A DNA stretch of 32,142 nucleotides from SAR324 cluster bacterium. Lineage in GTDB: Bacteria > SAR324 > NAC60-12. Of the stretch, positions 1-10,518 are shown one piece after another; within the stretch, counting starts at the first letter, position 1, and every line of letters begins with the position of its first letter. The DNA is taken from positions 1-32,142 of the forward strand of contig JAESQU010000042.1 of the NCBI GenBank assembly GCA_016764995.1, in the 5' to 3' direction. The translations under genes were made by a program, and so were the position numbers. The notes beneath the pieces were generated by a model. The model saw only the letters and a list, made by a program, of their open reading frames with translations. It did not search any database and had not been told where the DNA came from.

Positions 1-1020
1 CCAGACTTGATTGCCCCTTAAAAGTTCTGCAAAATTTCCAACACCTTTCTTTTCAATTTGCGTTTTAATTTGTTGTTCTATTATCTCACCGTAAGTTGAA
101 TTCTCCACTTGACGTAAAACACCCATCGGTACAGGAAATTCCGGAAAGTCGAATCCACTCAACAAATTTGCCAGAGTACTGTCCTCACAATATTGGTCGT
201 GTCTCAATAATTCTTTTTCGTTATAGTCCTTGTCCAAGTCCACTATTATGGGTTTCAATCCTCTCATACGAATTCCCTTGTTTTTATCTTTTCCGAATAC
301 AAGCACTTCTCCATGTTTCAGACGCAAAATTCGATCTTCCCGTGCAGAACGGTCGTTGATCGCTGAAAAAGTGCCATCGTTGAAAATGTTACAATTCTGA
401 TAAATTTCCACAAAAGAAGTTCCCTTATGATTAGCCGCAGCTTTAATAGTTTCCCGCATTCCTTTTGCGTCCACGTCAAAGGTGCGTGCAATGAAAGTTG
501 CGCCTGCGGAAAGCGCGAAAAGCATCGGATTTAGCGGCATATCCGGTGAGCCGAAGGGTGTACTTTTAGTAACTTTACCCTGCTCAGAAGTCGGTGAATA
601 TTGGCCTTTCGTCAGGCCGTAAATTCGATTATTGAACAACAACACATTCACGTCCAGGTTGCGCCGAAGCATGTGCAGCAGTTGATTCCCACCGATACTC
701 AGTCCGTCTCCGTCTCCAGTGACAATCCAGACCGAAAGCTCCGGATTAGCCACCTTAAGTCCGGTCGCGAATGCTGGAGCACGCCCATGAATGGTATGCA
801 TTCCATAGGTGTTCATATAATATGGAAAGCGGCTGGAACAGCCAATTCCGGAAACAAAAACAATGTTTTCTCTGGGAATATTCAATTCCGGCATTAGCTT
901 TTGGACATTGGCCAAAATCGAATAATCACCACAGCCCGGACACCAGCGCACAGTTTGTTTAGAAACAAAATCTGCCTTGGTGAGCGGAACTGAACTAATT
1001 GGTTTGACTGGAATATTCAT
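1..1020 (-). CDS. korB: 2-oxoacid:ferredoxin oxidoreductase, beta subunit (KorB-like), partial, runs off window start
   Basis: Absent from the ORF track because it has no stop in the window. Reverse-complement reading from ATG at 1020 gives MNIPVKPISSVPLTKADFVSKQTVRWCPGCGDYSILANVQ...VSGIGCSSRFPYYMNTYGMHTIHGRAPAFATGLK...WIVTGDGDGLSIGGNQLLHMLRRN; the CPGCGD, GIGCSSR and GDGDGLSIGGNH-like TPP motifs are typical of OFOR beta subunits. Confidence 0.9.
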   Translation of the reverse strand, partial: MNIPVKPISSVPLTKADFVSKQTVRWCPGCGDYSILANVQKLMPELNIPRENIVFVSGIGCSSRFPYYMNTYGMHTIHGRAPAFATGLKVANPELSVWIVTGDGDGLSIGGNQLLHMLRRNLDVNVLLFNNRIYGLTKGQYSPTSEQGKVTKSTPFGSPDMPLNPMLFALSAGATFIARTFDVDAKGMRETIKAAANHKGTSFVEIYQNCNIFNDGTFSAINDRSAREDRILRLKHGEVLVFGKDKNKGIRMRGLKPIIVDLDKDYNEKELLRHDQYCEDSTLANLLSGFDFPEFPVPMGVLRQVENSTYGEIIEQQIKTQIEKKGVGNFAELLRGNQVW

Positions 1021-1082
1021 AGTAATTTCTAAAGAAGAATAAAATTAATAAGCAAGTTACGATTCCCTTAACAAGCTGGGTT

Positions 1083-2967
1083 TCAACTATTACCAAGTAT
1101 TTCCAAAACTCGATTCCGGATTTCGGAAATTAAAAAATGCCGACCCTGCAGCTTCGAAAAAGAAATTGCGTCAACCAAATATTCTGCTCTGAGCAAACGT
1201 GACAACTGCCCTAAATTCATTTCCGGCACCAGAACCTTTTCAAACTTCCGCAGAATCGCGCCTAAATTTTCCTGAAATGGAAACAGATGACGCAGGTGCA
1301 ACATGGAAACCGAATACCCTTCTGCTTGTAGTTCTTCAATCGCAGAAAACGCCGGACCAAAAACACTGCCCCAGGTTACGACCAATAATTCGTTTTTTTC
1401 TGATCCGATAATTTTCAATGGCGGTAAATCTCTGACAATGCGCCGGATTTTTTCATCACGCAGCAAAACCATTTTTTCATGGTTTTCCGGCTCATAATTT
1501 ATTTCTCCGGTTTCACTATCTTTTTCCAAACCACCGATACGGTGCTCCAGACCTGGTGTACCCGGAATAGCCCAGTTACGTGCGAGGGTTTGCTGATTTC
1601 GATGATATGGAGAAAAGTTTTCCGGATCGGTGTGAAAGCTTGGCGTGAGATCCGGTAACTGTTGAACATCCGGAATTTTCCACGGTTCTGACGCATTGGC
1701 CAATCCGCCGTCACTGAGCACAATCACAGGAGTCATATATTTCAGGGCAATACGAAAGGCTTCAAGCACCATGAAAAAACAATCTCCGGGAGTGGCTGGA
1801 GCAAGCACCGGAACCGGCGCTTCACCGTGACGCCCGTACATTGCTGCCAGTAAATCTGTTTGTTCTGCTTTAGTCGGCAAACCGGTTGAGGGACCGCCAC
1901 GCTGGACATTCAGCACCACCACGGGTAGTTCCGTCATTACTGCATAACCCAGGGCCTCACTTTTCAAATCAAAACCCGGGCCGCTCGTTCCGGTTACTGC
2001 TAAAACACCGCCAAATGCCGAACCGATACTGGAAGACATTGCCGCGATTTCGTCTTCAGCCTGAATTGTTTTGACACCAAAATTTTTGTACTGTGCTAAT
2101 TCGTGAAGAATATCCGAAGCAGGCGTAATCGGATAACTCGAATAAACCAGGGAAAGACCGGAACGGTGGGATGCTGCCACGCAACCAAGTGCAAGCGCCT
2201 GATTTCCGGTGATTTGACGATAATCTCCGGAAGGCAAAACCGCGGGTGGAACAAAATAACGCGCCTGAAACAACTCAATTGTAATCGCATAGTTGTATCC
2301 CGCCTGTAGAGCAAGTGAGTTGGCTTTTGCGACATCAGGTTTTTTTTTGAACTTCGCTTTGATCCAATCCTGAGTCTGTTCTAATGACCTTACAAACAGC
2401 CAATTGACTACACCTAGCGCAAAGAAATTTTTGCTGCGTGAACCGTCGCGATGGGAAAGACCGGTTTCCTCAACAGCTTTCAGAGTGAGCTTTGTTATCG
2501 GAATTTGTACTACACGGAAATCATTCAACTCGCCGCTCTCCAGAGGATTTTCTGAATACTCAGCTTTTCGTAAATCATTTTCAGCAAAACTGTCAGAGTT
2601 AACAATCAGGATTCCTCCTTTTTCCAAATCCTGCGAATTCGTTTTGAGCGCCGCGGGATTCATGGCTACTAAAAACACTCAGTTTATCAGCAGTGGTATA
2701 AATTTCATTGCTTGAAAAACTCAGGTCAAAACTGGACACTCCGGCTAATGTGCCGGCAGGAGCTCTTATTTCCGCAGGATAATCAGGAAAGGTGATGACG
2801 TCGTTTCCTGCAATGACTGAGGTTGTAGTAAATCTGGTTCCGGTTAGCTGCATGCCGTCACCGGAATCTCCGGCAAATCGAATGGTGGCTTTTTCCAGTT
2901 CTGTTTCGGGGAAGGTTGTTTGAGTGGGTACTGAATTTTTAAGAAGGGGCGCCTGCACAGAAGACAT
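1083..2967 (-). CDS. korA: 2-oxoacid:ferredoxin oxidoreductase, fused gamma-alpha subunit (KorA-like), apparent frameshift at 2671-2675
   Basis: Two overlapping ORFs. 2599..2967 encodes the gamma domain ([17 protein letters not shown]...[21 protein letters not shown]). 1083..2678 encodes [11 protein letters not shown]...[14 protein letters not shown]...[41 protein letters not shown]. Removing one T from the T5 run restores [13 protein letters not shown]. Confidence 0.88.
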
Positions 2968-3352
2968 TTGTTGTCCTGAAATTTATGGTGATGAAAGTGG
3001 TGAAAAATTTTAAAAAGGAAGTGTTAAATTGTAACAGTAAAAATCATGGAATGCAAACAGGAAGCGGAAGAGTTGTTAAAAAAAATAATGTAATGCGACA
3101 TTTAAGATTATCAAGCTGAATGCAGTTATCAAGCCTATTTCAAGCACTACAAATTGTATCTTGTACGTGCATGGGAAAGCTTACTATAATAGCGAATCTA
3201 GTACGATTAAAAGTTCCCAAAACCTCACTTTACAGAATAACCATAACTTCATCCTCTACATTTGTTCAACTTTCCTCCGAATATTCCTTTTCTTTCAAGC
3301 GGTTCACTGAATAATATCTAACTTTTAAATACATTAATTTTATCCGAAAATC

Positions 3353-4228
3353 ATGTCACGACTACCTTCTAGAAACGATTACATAGTGCTGTTTGCCCTG
3401 GGTGCATTGTGGGGTTCTTCCTTTGGTGCAATCAAAATTGCACTGGATGGAGTTACTCCGCTGACTGTAATGAGTTCAAGAATATTACTCGCCGGTGCAG
3501 CCTTACTTTTACTGACATTAGTACGTAAAACGAAATTACCACGCGGTAAGCAGAATTGGATTAAAATATTCTGGATGACAATTTTTGGAACATTGATTCC
3601 TTTCTATTTGATTCCCTGGGGTTAACTTCAGATAGACAGCAGTTTGGCTGCAATTCTGTTGGCAGTCAACCCGTTATTCGCGCTTATTCTTGGTCATTTT
3701 TTTAGTGAGGATGAACGCTTTAGTATGCGTCAGTTACTGGCAATGTTCATCGGTTTTGTCGGAGTACTACTGATTTTTGGCGAGAATGCTATTTCTTCTC
3801 CCAATGGAAATATCTTGGCACAATTAGCAGTAATCATCGCCGGACTTGGATATGTCATTTCCGGAGTTTTTGCTACACGAATTAAGGGTATTTCAGCAGA
3901 TTCAGTCAGTGCGTCAATTTTTATTTGCGCCTCCATATTCGTCCTTCCACTTTGGTTGATCATGGAACAACCATGGAACTTCCACCTTGAAACAGCAACT
4001 CTTTTGGCTTTGACTCACCTAGGTATCGTTTCTACGGGGATAGCATTTCTGATGCGCTATTATATCATACTCAGAGCCGGCGCAGTTTTTTTGTCATACG
4101 TAGCGTTTATTATTCCCATGTTCGGAATTTTGTTTGGAGTAATGTTTTTAGGAGAAACACTTTCCTTAAACACTTTAGGCGCAGTAGCGTTGATTCTTGC
4201 CGGCGTATATTTAGGACGCAAAAAATAA
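3353..4228 (+). pseudogene. EamA/DMT-superfamily permease interrupted by in-frame TAA at 3623-3625
   Basis: ORFs 3353..3625 and 3644..4228 are in the same frame. Joined: MSRLPSRNDYIVLFALGALWGSSFGAIKIAL...FYLIPWG*LQIDSSLAAILLAVNPLFALILGHFF...; the GALWGSSF and WG(E)xxIDSxLAAIL motifs plus multiple TM segments are DMT-like. Confidence 0.8.
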
Positions 4229-4286
4229 ACTGGATTTTCGCCAAACAATTGAATAAGCTTTCAACATCTTTTTAACTGGTATTTTT

Positions 4287-5126
4287 ATGCATGATTCACT
4301 GATTTCTCCCCAAATCGTAAACGAACATCTTGAAGACTCAAATTGGCGTTTTTTCGATTGCCGTTATGTGCTGACTGAACCGGATAAAAAACAAGCAGAA
4401 TTCGCGGTTTCTCATCTTCCAGGTGCATTGTATGCCCACATGAATCGCGATCTCGCCGCTCCTCCAATTCCGGGAAAAACAGGAAGACATCCATTACCGG
4501 AAAAGCAGGAGTTAATAAAATTATTTTCAACATGGGGGATTGACCACGCTGTGCAAGTTGTAATTTATGATGATACAGGAGGTGCTTATGCGGTTCGGCT
4601 CTGGTGGATGTTACGTTGGCTCGGACATGATGCGGTTGCCGTGATGGACGGCGGTTGGCCGCGTTGGGTTAAGGAAGGGAGACCCGTAAGCGCAGATTTG
4701 ATTATCCCGAAAGCCGTGGAATTCAAAGCGAATCAGCGTGAACATTGGTTAGTCACGGCCGAAGATGTCCGGAACTATTTTGACAATCCGGAAGTACGCG
4801 TACTTGACGCACGCAGCAGAGATAGATACCGCGGAGAAAACGAAACTCTTGACCCTGTTGCCGGTCATATTCCAGGCGCAGTCTCAGCTCCCTTTGTTGA
4901 AAATCTTGATCCAGATGGCAACTTGAAATCAAAATCCGAACTCCGTAAAATGTATTTGGAATTACTTGATGGTTCTCCGGCGGAAAAAGCCATTTCATAT
5001 TGCGGTTCTGGAATCACTGCTTGCCATAACATACTCGCCATGTACTACGCAGGACTTGGAAATTCACGTCTATATTCCGGTTCATGGAGTGATTGGATCA
5101 CCAATCCTGAAAGACTTGTTGCCTGA
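4287..5126 (+). CDS. Sulfurtransferase, two rhodanese domains (3-mercaptopyruvate/thiosulfate sulfurtransferase type)
   Basis: 279 aa; FDCRYVL..., VVIYDDTGGAYAVRLWWMLRWLGHDAVAVMDGGWPRW, VLDARSRDRYRGENETLDPVAGHIPGAVSAPF, active-site loop YCGSGITACHN. Confidence 0.92.
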   Translation: MHDSLISPQIVNEHLEDSNWRFFDCRYVLTEPDKKQAEFAVSHLPGALYAHMNRDLAAPPIPGKTGRHPLPEKQELIKLFSTWGIDHAVQVVIYDDTGGAYAVRLWWMLRWLGHDAVAVMDGGWPRWVKEGRPVSADLIIPKAVEFKANQREHWLVTAEDVRNYFDNPEVRVLDARSRDRYRGENETLDPVAGHIPGAVSAPFVENLDPDGNLKSKSELRKMYLELLDGSPAEKAISYCGSGITACHNILAMYYAGLGNSRLYSGSWSDWITNPERLVA

Positions 5127-5328
5127 AAAGTGTTTTTTTGCAGGTCGGATCATTACTTTTTCAGCATGGCACAATGAATCATCTCCATAAAAAAACATCA
5201 TAAAAAATCTAAAATTCCTGCAATTTTTAACCAATAAGATGCCAAAGGAATAGAATTTGGATTGATATTTTAGCAAGATCTGATAATTACAAAAATTGTC
5301 TGCGCGTAAATTATTCCTGAAACTACTC

Positions 5329-6819
5329 ATGAAATTCCGGAAAACAAATTTTATTATCTGTAAAACCATCCTGGTTTTAGCTGTTTTTATTGCTTATGCT
5401 TCAACTGTATCGGCACAAAATTCGGCAGAATCCATCTCAACTGTTGTGATTGACAGTGCCCCCAAGAAGCTATATTCAGAGCTATATTCAGATGAAACAG
5501 GCAATCAGTTCATGGTGGAAATCTATGAAGAACCACAAGAGGGCCAAAACTTAATCCATTTTCGATCTTTTAAAAATGGACAAATTATCGGCCGAAAATC
5601 ACAAGCACTGGCTGATGCACATAATTTTACTTTTTTCATCGATGAAACAGAAGAACGCATCATGCGCCAAGATACCGAACAGATGCTCTACAACGTCCTG
5701 AAGAAACTGATGGAGGAATCTGACCAGAAATTAAAATCAAATCTGGAAGATATGTTTGATCAGGAAAAATTGGCAAAAAGCCTTTCTGAAAAAATCAAAA
5801 CACCGGACGAGCAAATTGCTACAATGGCCGATCAAATCTCAAAGAAAATCACTTTTGACGGTGGAGCAATTTCTGACATGGCAGAACGTATTTCCAAGCA
5901 AATAAAAACTCCGGAAGAACAAATCGCTGCAATGGCTTCACGTATTTCGAAGGAGATACAAACTCCCGATGATCAAATTGCCGCAATGGCTTCACGTATT
6001 TCTAAGGAGATACAAACTCCCGATGATCAAATTGCCGCAATGGCTTCACGTATTTCGAAGGAGATACAAACTCCGGATGATCAAATTGCGGCAATGGCTT
6101 CACGTATTTCGAGGGAGATACAAACTCCCGATGATCAAATTGCCGCAATGGCTTCAAGAATTTCGAGGGAAATACAAACTCCGGATGATCAAATTGCTGC
6201 AATGGCGTCACGTATTTCGAGGGAGATACAAACCCCGGATGAGCAAATTGCGGACATGGCTTCACGGATTTCGAGGGAGATACAAACTCCGGATGAGCAA
6301 ATTGCTACAATGGCAGATCAAATATCAAAGAAAATCACCTTTGATGGTGGAGCAATTTCTGACATGGCGGAACGGATTTCCAAGCAAATAAAAACGCCGG
6401 AAGAACAGATTTCAACAATGGCGGCACAAATCTCTAAACAAATAAAAACACCTGAAGCACGAATCAATGAAGAGTCATTGGCTTTAACGCTGGCTATAAG
6501 ACTAACACAAAAAGAAAACCTTGTTGCTACAAAAATTCCACCATATGCAGATTTGTTGAACCAAGTTTCTGCCACCAACGAACAGCAGGATTATGAAAAG
6601 GCTATAGACCTCCTGGACGAGGATATTGCCAACCGAACTCCGGAAGAACAACGAAAAGCACTGAAAATATCCGGACTGATGTCGGTACTCGTTGCGTCTA
6701 AAAAATTAAAACGCGCAATCTCAACCATTGATGATTACGACTTGCCTGACGATCCTGGTTTGCGTCAAATATCAGCGGCACTGTCAGAATGGCTGAGTAA
6801 GAACTTGGTTTTGGAATAG
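5329..6819 (+). CDS. Exported protein with 18-residue tandem repeats (helical/coiled-coil-like)
   Basis: ORF 5296..6819; better start ATG at 5329 (track start is TTG). Hydrophobic leader ILVLAVFIAYASTVSAQ; repeats of TPDDQIAAMASRISKEIQ; helix-rich C-terminus. Confidence 0.75.
   Translation: MKFRKTNFIICKTILVLAVFIAYASTVSAQNSAESISTVVIDSAPKKLYSELYSDETGNQFMVEIYEEPQEGQNLIHFRSFKNGQIIGRKSQALADAHNFTFFIDETEERIMRQDTEQMLYNVLKKLMEESDQKLKSNLEDMFDQEKLAKSLSEKIKTPDEQIATMADQISKKITFDGGAISDMAERISKQIKTPEEQIAAMASRISKEIQTPDDQIAAMASRISKEIQTPDDQIAAMASRISKEIQTPDDQIAAMASRISREIQTPDDQIAAMASRISREIQTPDDQIAAMASRISREIQTPDEQIADMASRISREIQTPDEQIATMADQISKKITFDGGAISDMAERISKQIKTPEEQISTMAAQISKQIKTPEARINEESLALTLAIRLTQKENLVATKIPPYADLLNQVSATNEQQDYEKAIDLLDEDIANRTPEEQRKALKISGLMSVLVASKKLKRAISTIDDYDLPDDPGLRQISAALSEWLSKNLVLE
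5800..6447 (+). repeat. 12 in-frame tandem repeats of 54 bp (18 codons), 648 bp total
   Basis: Threonine codon phases at 5800 and 6448 give 648 = 12 x 54. Units 3-9 are near-identical TP(E/D)(E/D)QIA(A/D)MASRIS(K/R)EIQ. Units 1-2 and 10-11 are the variant pair TPDEQIATMADQISKKIT/FDGGAISDMAERISKQIK; unit 12 is TPEEQISTMAAQISKQIK. Confidence 0.93.
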
Positions 6820-6965
6820 AGTTAGGCAAAAGACTTTTTTATATTTAGGAAAGAAATATTTATATATTCCTTCTTTTTCTTGTTAAGTCCTGCAAATCCG
6901 TGTACGATCCCCATTGGTACTTCTTCAAGACTTTAAAGTTAATAAACCCTTTCTGAAAAATAGCA

Positions 6966-8558
6966 ATGAGTGATTCCTCATTTAATTTGGAACAATACGA
7001 AATTCACCCTCGAAATATCATTCGCAATGCCACACCTCCTAAATTGTATGAAGAGGCACTGGCTCATGAACCGGACGCTTCCATTTCTTCTGTGGGAGCA
7101 CTGATTGTTTCTTCTTATGAAAAAACCGGACGCAGCCCAAAGGACAAACGCATCGTCGAATATCCCAGCATCAACAAAGACGTTTGGTGGGGAAATATAA
7201 ACATTGGCATGGATGAAGATACATTCATGATTTCAAGGGGACGTGCAATCGACTATTTGAATACACAAAAAAGAATTTACGTTGTTGACGGTTACGCAGG
7301 TTGGGATCCAAAATACCGGATCAAAGTCCGGATTGTTGCCACTCGTCCGTACCATGCTCTGTTCATGCACAATATGTTAATTCGACCAAGCGCAGATGAA
7401 CTAGCGGACTTTGGAGATCCGGACTACGTGATTTTTAATGCCGGAGAATTTCCCGCAAATCCACTTACTAAACACATGACTTCACGTACCAGTGTCGAGT
7501 TGAGTTTTGAGCGCAAAGAGTTTGTGATTCTCGGTACAGAGTATGCCGGAGAAATGAAAAAAGGTGTTTTCACAATTATGAATTACATCATGCCAAAACA
7601 GGGAATTCTTTCCATGCACAGTTCTGCCAATGAAGGTAAAGAGGGCGATGTAGCTGTTTTTTTCGGCTTGTCCGGAACCGGAAAAACCACGCTTTCCGCA
7701 GATCCAAAGCGGGAGTTAATCGGCGATGATGAACATTGTTGGACTGACGACGGAGTTTTTAACATTGAGGGCGGCTGTTATGCCAAATGTATCAACCTCT
7801 CAGAAGAAAAAGAGCCGGACATCTACCGCGCAATCCGTTTTGGAACAGTGCTGGAAAATGTAGATTATGACAAGGATACGCGCGTTGTTGATTACGACGG
7901 AACCACCCACACAGAAAACACACGTGCTTCTTATCCCATAGAATATATTTTGAACGCAAAAATTCCCTGCATGGGAGGGCACCCCCAGAATATCATTTTC
8001 CTGACTTGCGATGCCTTTGGTGTCTTGCCTCCTGTCAGCAAACTTACACCCGCACAGACCATGTATCATTTCATCAGCGGTTATACGGCAAAAGTCGCGG
8101 GTACGGAAATGGGAGTAACTGAACCGGAAGCGACCTTTTCAGCGTGTTTCGGTGCCGCCTTCATGGTTTGGCATCCGAGCAAATATGCGGAATTGTTAGC
8201 AAAACGTATTGAACAAAACGGAACTTCGGTTTGGCTGGTGAACACCGGTTGGAGTGGTGGCGGTTATGGAGAAGGTGAGCGGATGTCACTCAAATACACC
8301 CGTTCAATCATTGATTCTATTCTGGATGGAACCATGAAAAATGCGCCAATTGAACATGATGATTTGTTTGGTTTTGATGTTCCAACTGAATGTCCGGAAG
8401 TTCCAAGCGAAATTATGAAACCACGCAATACATGGTCTGATGGAAACGCTTATGACAAAGCTGCCTTAAAGCTGGCAAACATGTTTCAGGATAACTTCAA
8501 ACAATTCGAAGAAGGATCCAGCGAGGAAATAATTCAAGCGGGGCCTAAACTTTCTTAA
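6966..8558 (+). CDS. pckA: Phosphoenolpyruvate carboxykinase (ATP)
   Basis: 530 aa; [88 protein letters not shown]. Confidence 0.97.
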   Translation: MSDSSFNLEQYEIHPRNIIRNATPPKLYEEALAHEPDASISSVGALIVSSYEKTGRSPKDKRIVEYPSINKDVWWGNINIGMDEDTFMISRGRAIDYLNTQKRIYVVDGYAGWDPKYRIKVRIVATRPYHALFMHNMLIRPSADELADFGDPDYVIFNAGEFPANPLTKHMTSRTSVELSFERKEFVILGTEYAGEMKKGVFTIMNYIMPKQGILSMHSSANEGKEGDVAVFFGLSGTGKTTLSADPKRELIGDDEHCWTDDGVFNIEGGCYAKCINLSEEKEPDIYRAIRFGTVLENVDYDKDTRVVDYDGTTHTENTRASYPIEYILNAKIPCMGGHPQNIIFLTCDAFGVLPPVSKLTPAQTMYHFISGYTAKVAGTEMGVTEPEATFSACFGAAFMVWHPSKYAELLAKRIEQNGTSVWLVNTGWSGGGYGEGERMSLKYTRSIIDSILDGTMKNAPIEHDDLFGFDVPTECPEVPSEIMKPRNTWSDGNAYDKAALKLANMFQDNFKQFEEGSSEEIIQAGPKLS

Positions 8559-8709
8559 CTATTCAAACTTTTTTTCCTGCCGAAAACGTGCTTGTCACGA
8601 CGTTCCGCTTTCTGCAATGATGATTTTTAATTTGTCAATTCCTCAGCAGATTAGTGTGCTGAAATAATTTAATATTGTACTTCATTACATAACCGAAAAC
8701 TAAACAAAA

Positions 8710-10518
8710 ATGATTGAAAAACTGCGTCAAGCAATGATCAAACAAGGATTAGATATGTTGATTGTTGTCTCCGGCGATGAGCACCTCAACGAATACCTGC
8801 CTGTGCAGAATTGGCGTTTGCGGGCTTCAACTAAATCCGGAAGCTCTGCGGGTTTTTCCGGATCAGCCGGAACAGCGATTATTTGTGTTGAGGGACGTTC
8901 TCAGCTTTTTGTAGATTCTCGTTATCATTTACAGGCGGAGCAAAGCTGTGCCGAAAATTTTGATATTATGAAGCTCGGAAATGAAGGTGTTCCGGAACCG
9001 CAAAAATGGATTTCCGCACAGACTGAAAAGACTTTAAAAGTTGGCGCAGATCCATTTGTGATGAGTCCAAAAGAATGGCGACGCTACGAAAATGCAATTG
9101 GCAAATTTGGTCATACTCTGTTGCCGACTACTCCTAATTTAGTGGACACAGTTTGGGATAATAGACCAAATCCTCCTCAAAAAGAAATCTATCCCCTCGC
9201 TTTAAAATACACTGGAAAGGAAAGTGCCGACAAGTTGCAGGATATCCGGAAGGAAATGAATGAATCCGGAATACAGGATGATTCAAAGCTGGATGTATTG
9301 CTGTTAACAATGCTTGACGAAATTGCCTGGCTCACAAATTTACGCGGCAGCGATATTGAATACAACCCCGTTTTTGAAGCTTATGCAGCAATTTTTCAGG
9401 ACCGTGCACTTTGCTTTTGTCATCATCCGGACGCAAATTTAAGTGAACATTGTCCAGAATGGGAGTTCCGGCCTTATGCTGAATACCTCGGCTTTTTAGC
9501 AGAACTTGCAAAAGAGGAAGCTGTCAAAGTTTGGTTGGATCCTTCCACGATTACAATGGGCACACGAATGGCTTTTGCCGATGCTCAGGTTTTTGAAAAA
9601 TGTAGTCCCATCGTTTTAGCAAAGGCACTTAAAAATTCAACTGAAATATCCGCCACAAAAAACGCACATAAACAGGCTGGTGTTGGAGTTATAAAAAGTT
9701 TTCGGCGTTTACAAAACGCATTTGAAAGAGGACAGCCGGTAACGGAAAAAGAATTTTCAAACTGGCTTCATGAAGCATACTCGCAAGCTGAGGATTTTTC
9801 TGACCTTAGTTTTGGTACAATCGCAGGTTCCGGGCCGAATGGAGCAATTGTACATTACGGAAATCCAGATTCAAAAAACCCGATGCGGCCCGGAGAACTG
9901 CTCCTTGTAGATTCTGGAATTCAGTGTTCCGGCGGAACCACCGATGCCACGCGAACTGTCATTCTTGGAACACCGGATGAAAAGCAAAAACGGATTTACA
10001 CTTTGGTCCTGCAGGCCCATATTCGACTGGCAAGACAGGTTTTTCCTGAAGGTACAACCGGCTCATCTCTGGATGCAATTACCCGTTCCGGACTCTGGAA
10101 TGCAGGTTTGGATTATGGTCACGGAACAGGGCATGGAGTCGGTGCGTTTCTGAATGTGCATGAAGGTCCGCAGCGCATCTCACCTGTTTCTCATGATGTG
10201 GCTCTGCAAGCAGGAATGGTGATTTCCGATGAACCGGGATATTACGAAACAAACTGGGGAGGAATTCGTTTGGAAAATCTTTGTTTTGTCAAAAATGCTG
10301 AGGGATTACAGGAACATCCTGGCGGAAAGGGTTGGCTTTGTTTTGAAACTTTGACTCTGTTTCCTTATGAACGCAGATTGATTGACAGAAATTTGCTTTC
10401 AGTAGAAGAACTAAAATGGCTCGGTGAATATCATCTCCAAGTTTTAAAGGAAATTTCGCCAATGCTGGATAATCCGGAAGATGTACAATGGCTGGCTTGG
10501 GCTTGCGGGTTGGCTTAA
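8710..10518 (+). CDS. Xaa-Pro aminopeptidase, M24 family, three-domain type
   Basis: 602 aa; VDSGIQCSGGTTDATRTVILG, DYGHGTGHGVGAFLNVHEGPQRIS, MVISDEPGYYETNWGGIRLENL metal-binding motifs. Confidence 0.94.
   Translation: MIEKLRQAMIKQGLDMLIVVSGDEHLNEYLPVQNWRLRASTKSGSSAGFSGSAGTAIICVEGRSQLFVDSRYHLQAEQSCAENFDIMKLGNEGVPEPQKWISAQTEKTLKVGADPFVMSPKEWRRYENAIGKFGHTLLPTTPNLVDTVWDNRPNPPQKEIYPLALKYTGKESADKLQDIRKEMNESGIQDDSKLDVLLLTMLDEIAWLTNLRGSDIEYNPVFEAYAAIFQDRALCFCHHPDANLSEHCPEWEFRPYAEYLGFLAELAKEEAVKVWLDPSTITMGTRMAFADAQVFEKCSPIVLAKALKNSTEISATKNAHKQAGVGVIKSFRRLQNAFERGQPVTEKEFSNWLHEAYSQAEDFSDLSFGTIAGSGPNGAIVHYGNPDSKNPMRPGELLLVDSGIQCSGGTTDATRTVILGTPDEKQKRIYTLVLQAHIRLARQVFPEGTTGSSLDAITRSGLWNAGLDYGHGTGHGVGAFLNVHEGPQRISPVSHDVALQAGMVISDEPGYYETNWGGIRLENLCFVKNAEGLQEHPGGKGWLCFETLTLFPYERRLIDRNLLSVEELKWLGEYHLQVLKEISPMLDNPEDVQWLAWACGLA

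Noticed and set aside
601-962. Plus-strand ORFs at 601..897 and 771..962
   Set aside because: Antisense to the partial OFOR beta subunit, whose motifs (CPGCGD, GDGDG) are unambiguous on the minus strand.
3120-3314. 64-aa ORF in the korA-permease intergenic region
   Set aside because: No recognisable motif or ribosome-binding context; composition like intergenic AT-rich DNA.
5969-6391. 140-aa plus-strand ORF and 87-aa minus-strand ORF (6002..6265) across the repeat array
   Set aside because: The 54-bp unit is a multiple of three, so alternative frames stay open by repetition. The frame with the signal peptide and flanking unique sequence is the real one.
5800-6447. CRISPR-like array
   Set aside because: Units are contiguous 54-bp coding repeats without spacers and preserve an 18-aa motif; no Cas genes present.
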